Shown here: in pieces, positions 63,558-64,000 of the stretch
Layout of the letters: each line of letters begins with the position of its first letter
Position numbering within the stretch: the stretch's first letter is position 1
NCBI GenBank assembly: GCA_017465405.1
Contig: JAFTWG010000017.1
Location: forward strand, 62,001-126,000
DNA length: 64,000 bases
Source of the DNA: Alphaproteobacteria bacterium
GTDB lineage: Bacteria > Pseudomonadota > Alphaproteobacteria > RF32 > CAG-239
Direction: 5' to 3'
Notes under the pieces: generated by a model
The model's database searches: none
What the model saw: only the letters and a program-made list of their open reading frames with translations
Told to the model about the DNA's origin: nothing
Made by a program: the position numbers and the translations under genes

Positions 63558-64000
63558 ATGAAAAATTTATTTAAAATATGCTTGTTTTTTGTTTTGCTTC
63601 TAAATGCCAAAATATCTTTTGCAGACAGAGGCGCAAATATTTATGAGTATCCTCGAGCTTTGCCACAAAAAGAAATAATCGGTGAAACAGGAAAGAAATT
63701 TAAATTAGAAGATTTTGCCGGAGATTTTGTTATAGCAGTATTTTGGTCAAGACGGTGTGTGCCTTGTTTGCGAGAAATGAAAATATTGAATAAATTTTCT
63801 CAAAAGACCAAAAATGACGGAATAAAGGTTATTCTGGTTTCTCCGGAAAAAGAGTGGGTAGGCGGTTTTGAAGAACAAAAACGATTTTTGAAACGTTTTG
63901 GCGGAGATGATTTAGATATTTATATAGATAAAAATGGTGATTTGGCTTCAGCTTTTGGTATTTTTTCTTCTCCTGTGAGTATACTCATAAGCCGCAGTTC
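63558..64000 (+). CDS. TlpA-like periplasmic thioredoxin, 3' truncated by the window edge
   Basis: The visible part starts at ATG 63558 (SD AAGAAG) and has a signal peptide (MKNLFKICLFFVLLLNAKISFA). The thioredoxin fold follows, with FAGDFVIAVFWSRRCVPCLREM carrying the CxxC active site (CVPC), a helix and VILVSPEKEW. The cis-Pro segment (FGIFSSPVSILIS) is present, so only the end is missing. It probably reduces disulfides or is involved in cytochrome or peroxide-type redox. Divergent from the LptM-like gene. Confidence 0.8.
   Translation, partial: MKNLFKICLFFVLLLNAKISFADRGANIYEYPRALPQKEIIGETGKKFKLEDFAGDFVIAVFWSRRCVPCLREMKILNKFSQKTKNDGIKVILVSPEKEWVGGFEEQKRFLKRFGGDDLDIYIDKNGDLASAFGIFSSPVSILISRS

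Overview
This window looks like a chromosome segment from an AT-rich, Gram-negative, probably anaerobic and host-associated member of the Alphaproteobacteria. The gene orders leuS-lptE-holA and gpmI-envC-ctpA-rppH, the IalB-family secreted protein, the YcgN and DUF2333 families, and an LptM-like lipoprotein all fit that class. A trimeric [FeFe] hydrogenase and a glycogen synthase point to fermentative anaerobic life. The assignment to class is inferred from families and gene order, not from a marker-gene tree.

Layout. 1-6.0 kb, + strand: 3' end of murJ, a DUF2333 membrane protein, an NFU-type Fe-S scaffold, a Bax-like glucosaminidase, a glyoxalase II-like hydrolase, a prepilin peptidase and a voltage-gated cation channel. 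6.1-8.8 kb: groES-groEL and a histidine phosphatase. 8.9-12.2 kb: tRNA-Gly, a two-gene unit (catalytically dead PBP-like protein plus a MORN/ADP-ribosylglycohydrolase fusion), tRNA-Ser and a phage-type lysozyme. 12.2-18.0 kb, - strand: porin, TPR protein, degenerate WecA/MraY-like membrane protein, degenerate ketopantoate-reductase-like protein and rsmB. 18.2-22.9 kb: leuS-lptE-holA-methyltransferase. 23.0-27.6 kb: an accessory patch with a large Cys-rich secreted protein, a Bacteroidetes-looking lipoprotein and two tiny ORFs. 27.6-33.7 kb, - strand: HydA, HydB and HydC of an [FeFe] hydrogenase, and glycogen synthase. 33.9-36.8 kb: grpE, rpmB, tRNA-Arg, rlmN and ialB. 36.8-45.5 kb: a CCA/poly(A) polymerase homologue with an altered active site, a Lon-like protease, a degenerate EEP-fold membrane protein, TPR and K/E-rich proteins, and a PAS protein lacking a kinase. 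45.6-58 kb: tsaB, PBP1A, gpmI, envC, ctpA, rppH, dnaB, ycgN, a YgjP-like metallohydrolase and a BI-1 protein, with small secreted proteins between them. 58-64 kb: secreted protein, nitronate monooxygenase, a kinase/PP2C/VWA operon, an LptM-like lipoprotein and a partial TlpA-like thioredoxin.

The most striking theme is a set of enzyme-family proteins whose catalytic motifs are replaced while the fold and reading frame persist: PBP/FtsI-like (10218-10919), WecA-like (14683-15774), PanE-like (15830-16735) and EEP nuclease-like (40556-41437). A CCA/poly(A) polymerase with Asp-to-Asn in the DxD motif and a PAS sensor without its kinase add to this. The dead PBP-like gene sits one base from a MORN/ADP-ribosylglycohydrolase gene, which I regard as the best candidate for an undescribed module. 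A second noteworthy signal is a shared CTTGAC-N17-CTAA-type element upstream of both groES and grpE, which looks like a heat-shock sigma factor promoter.
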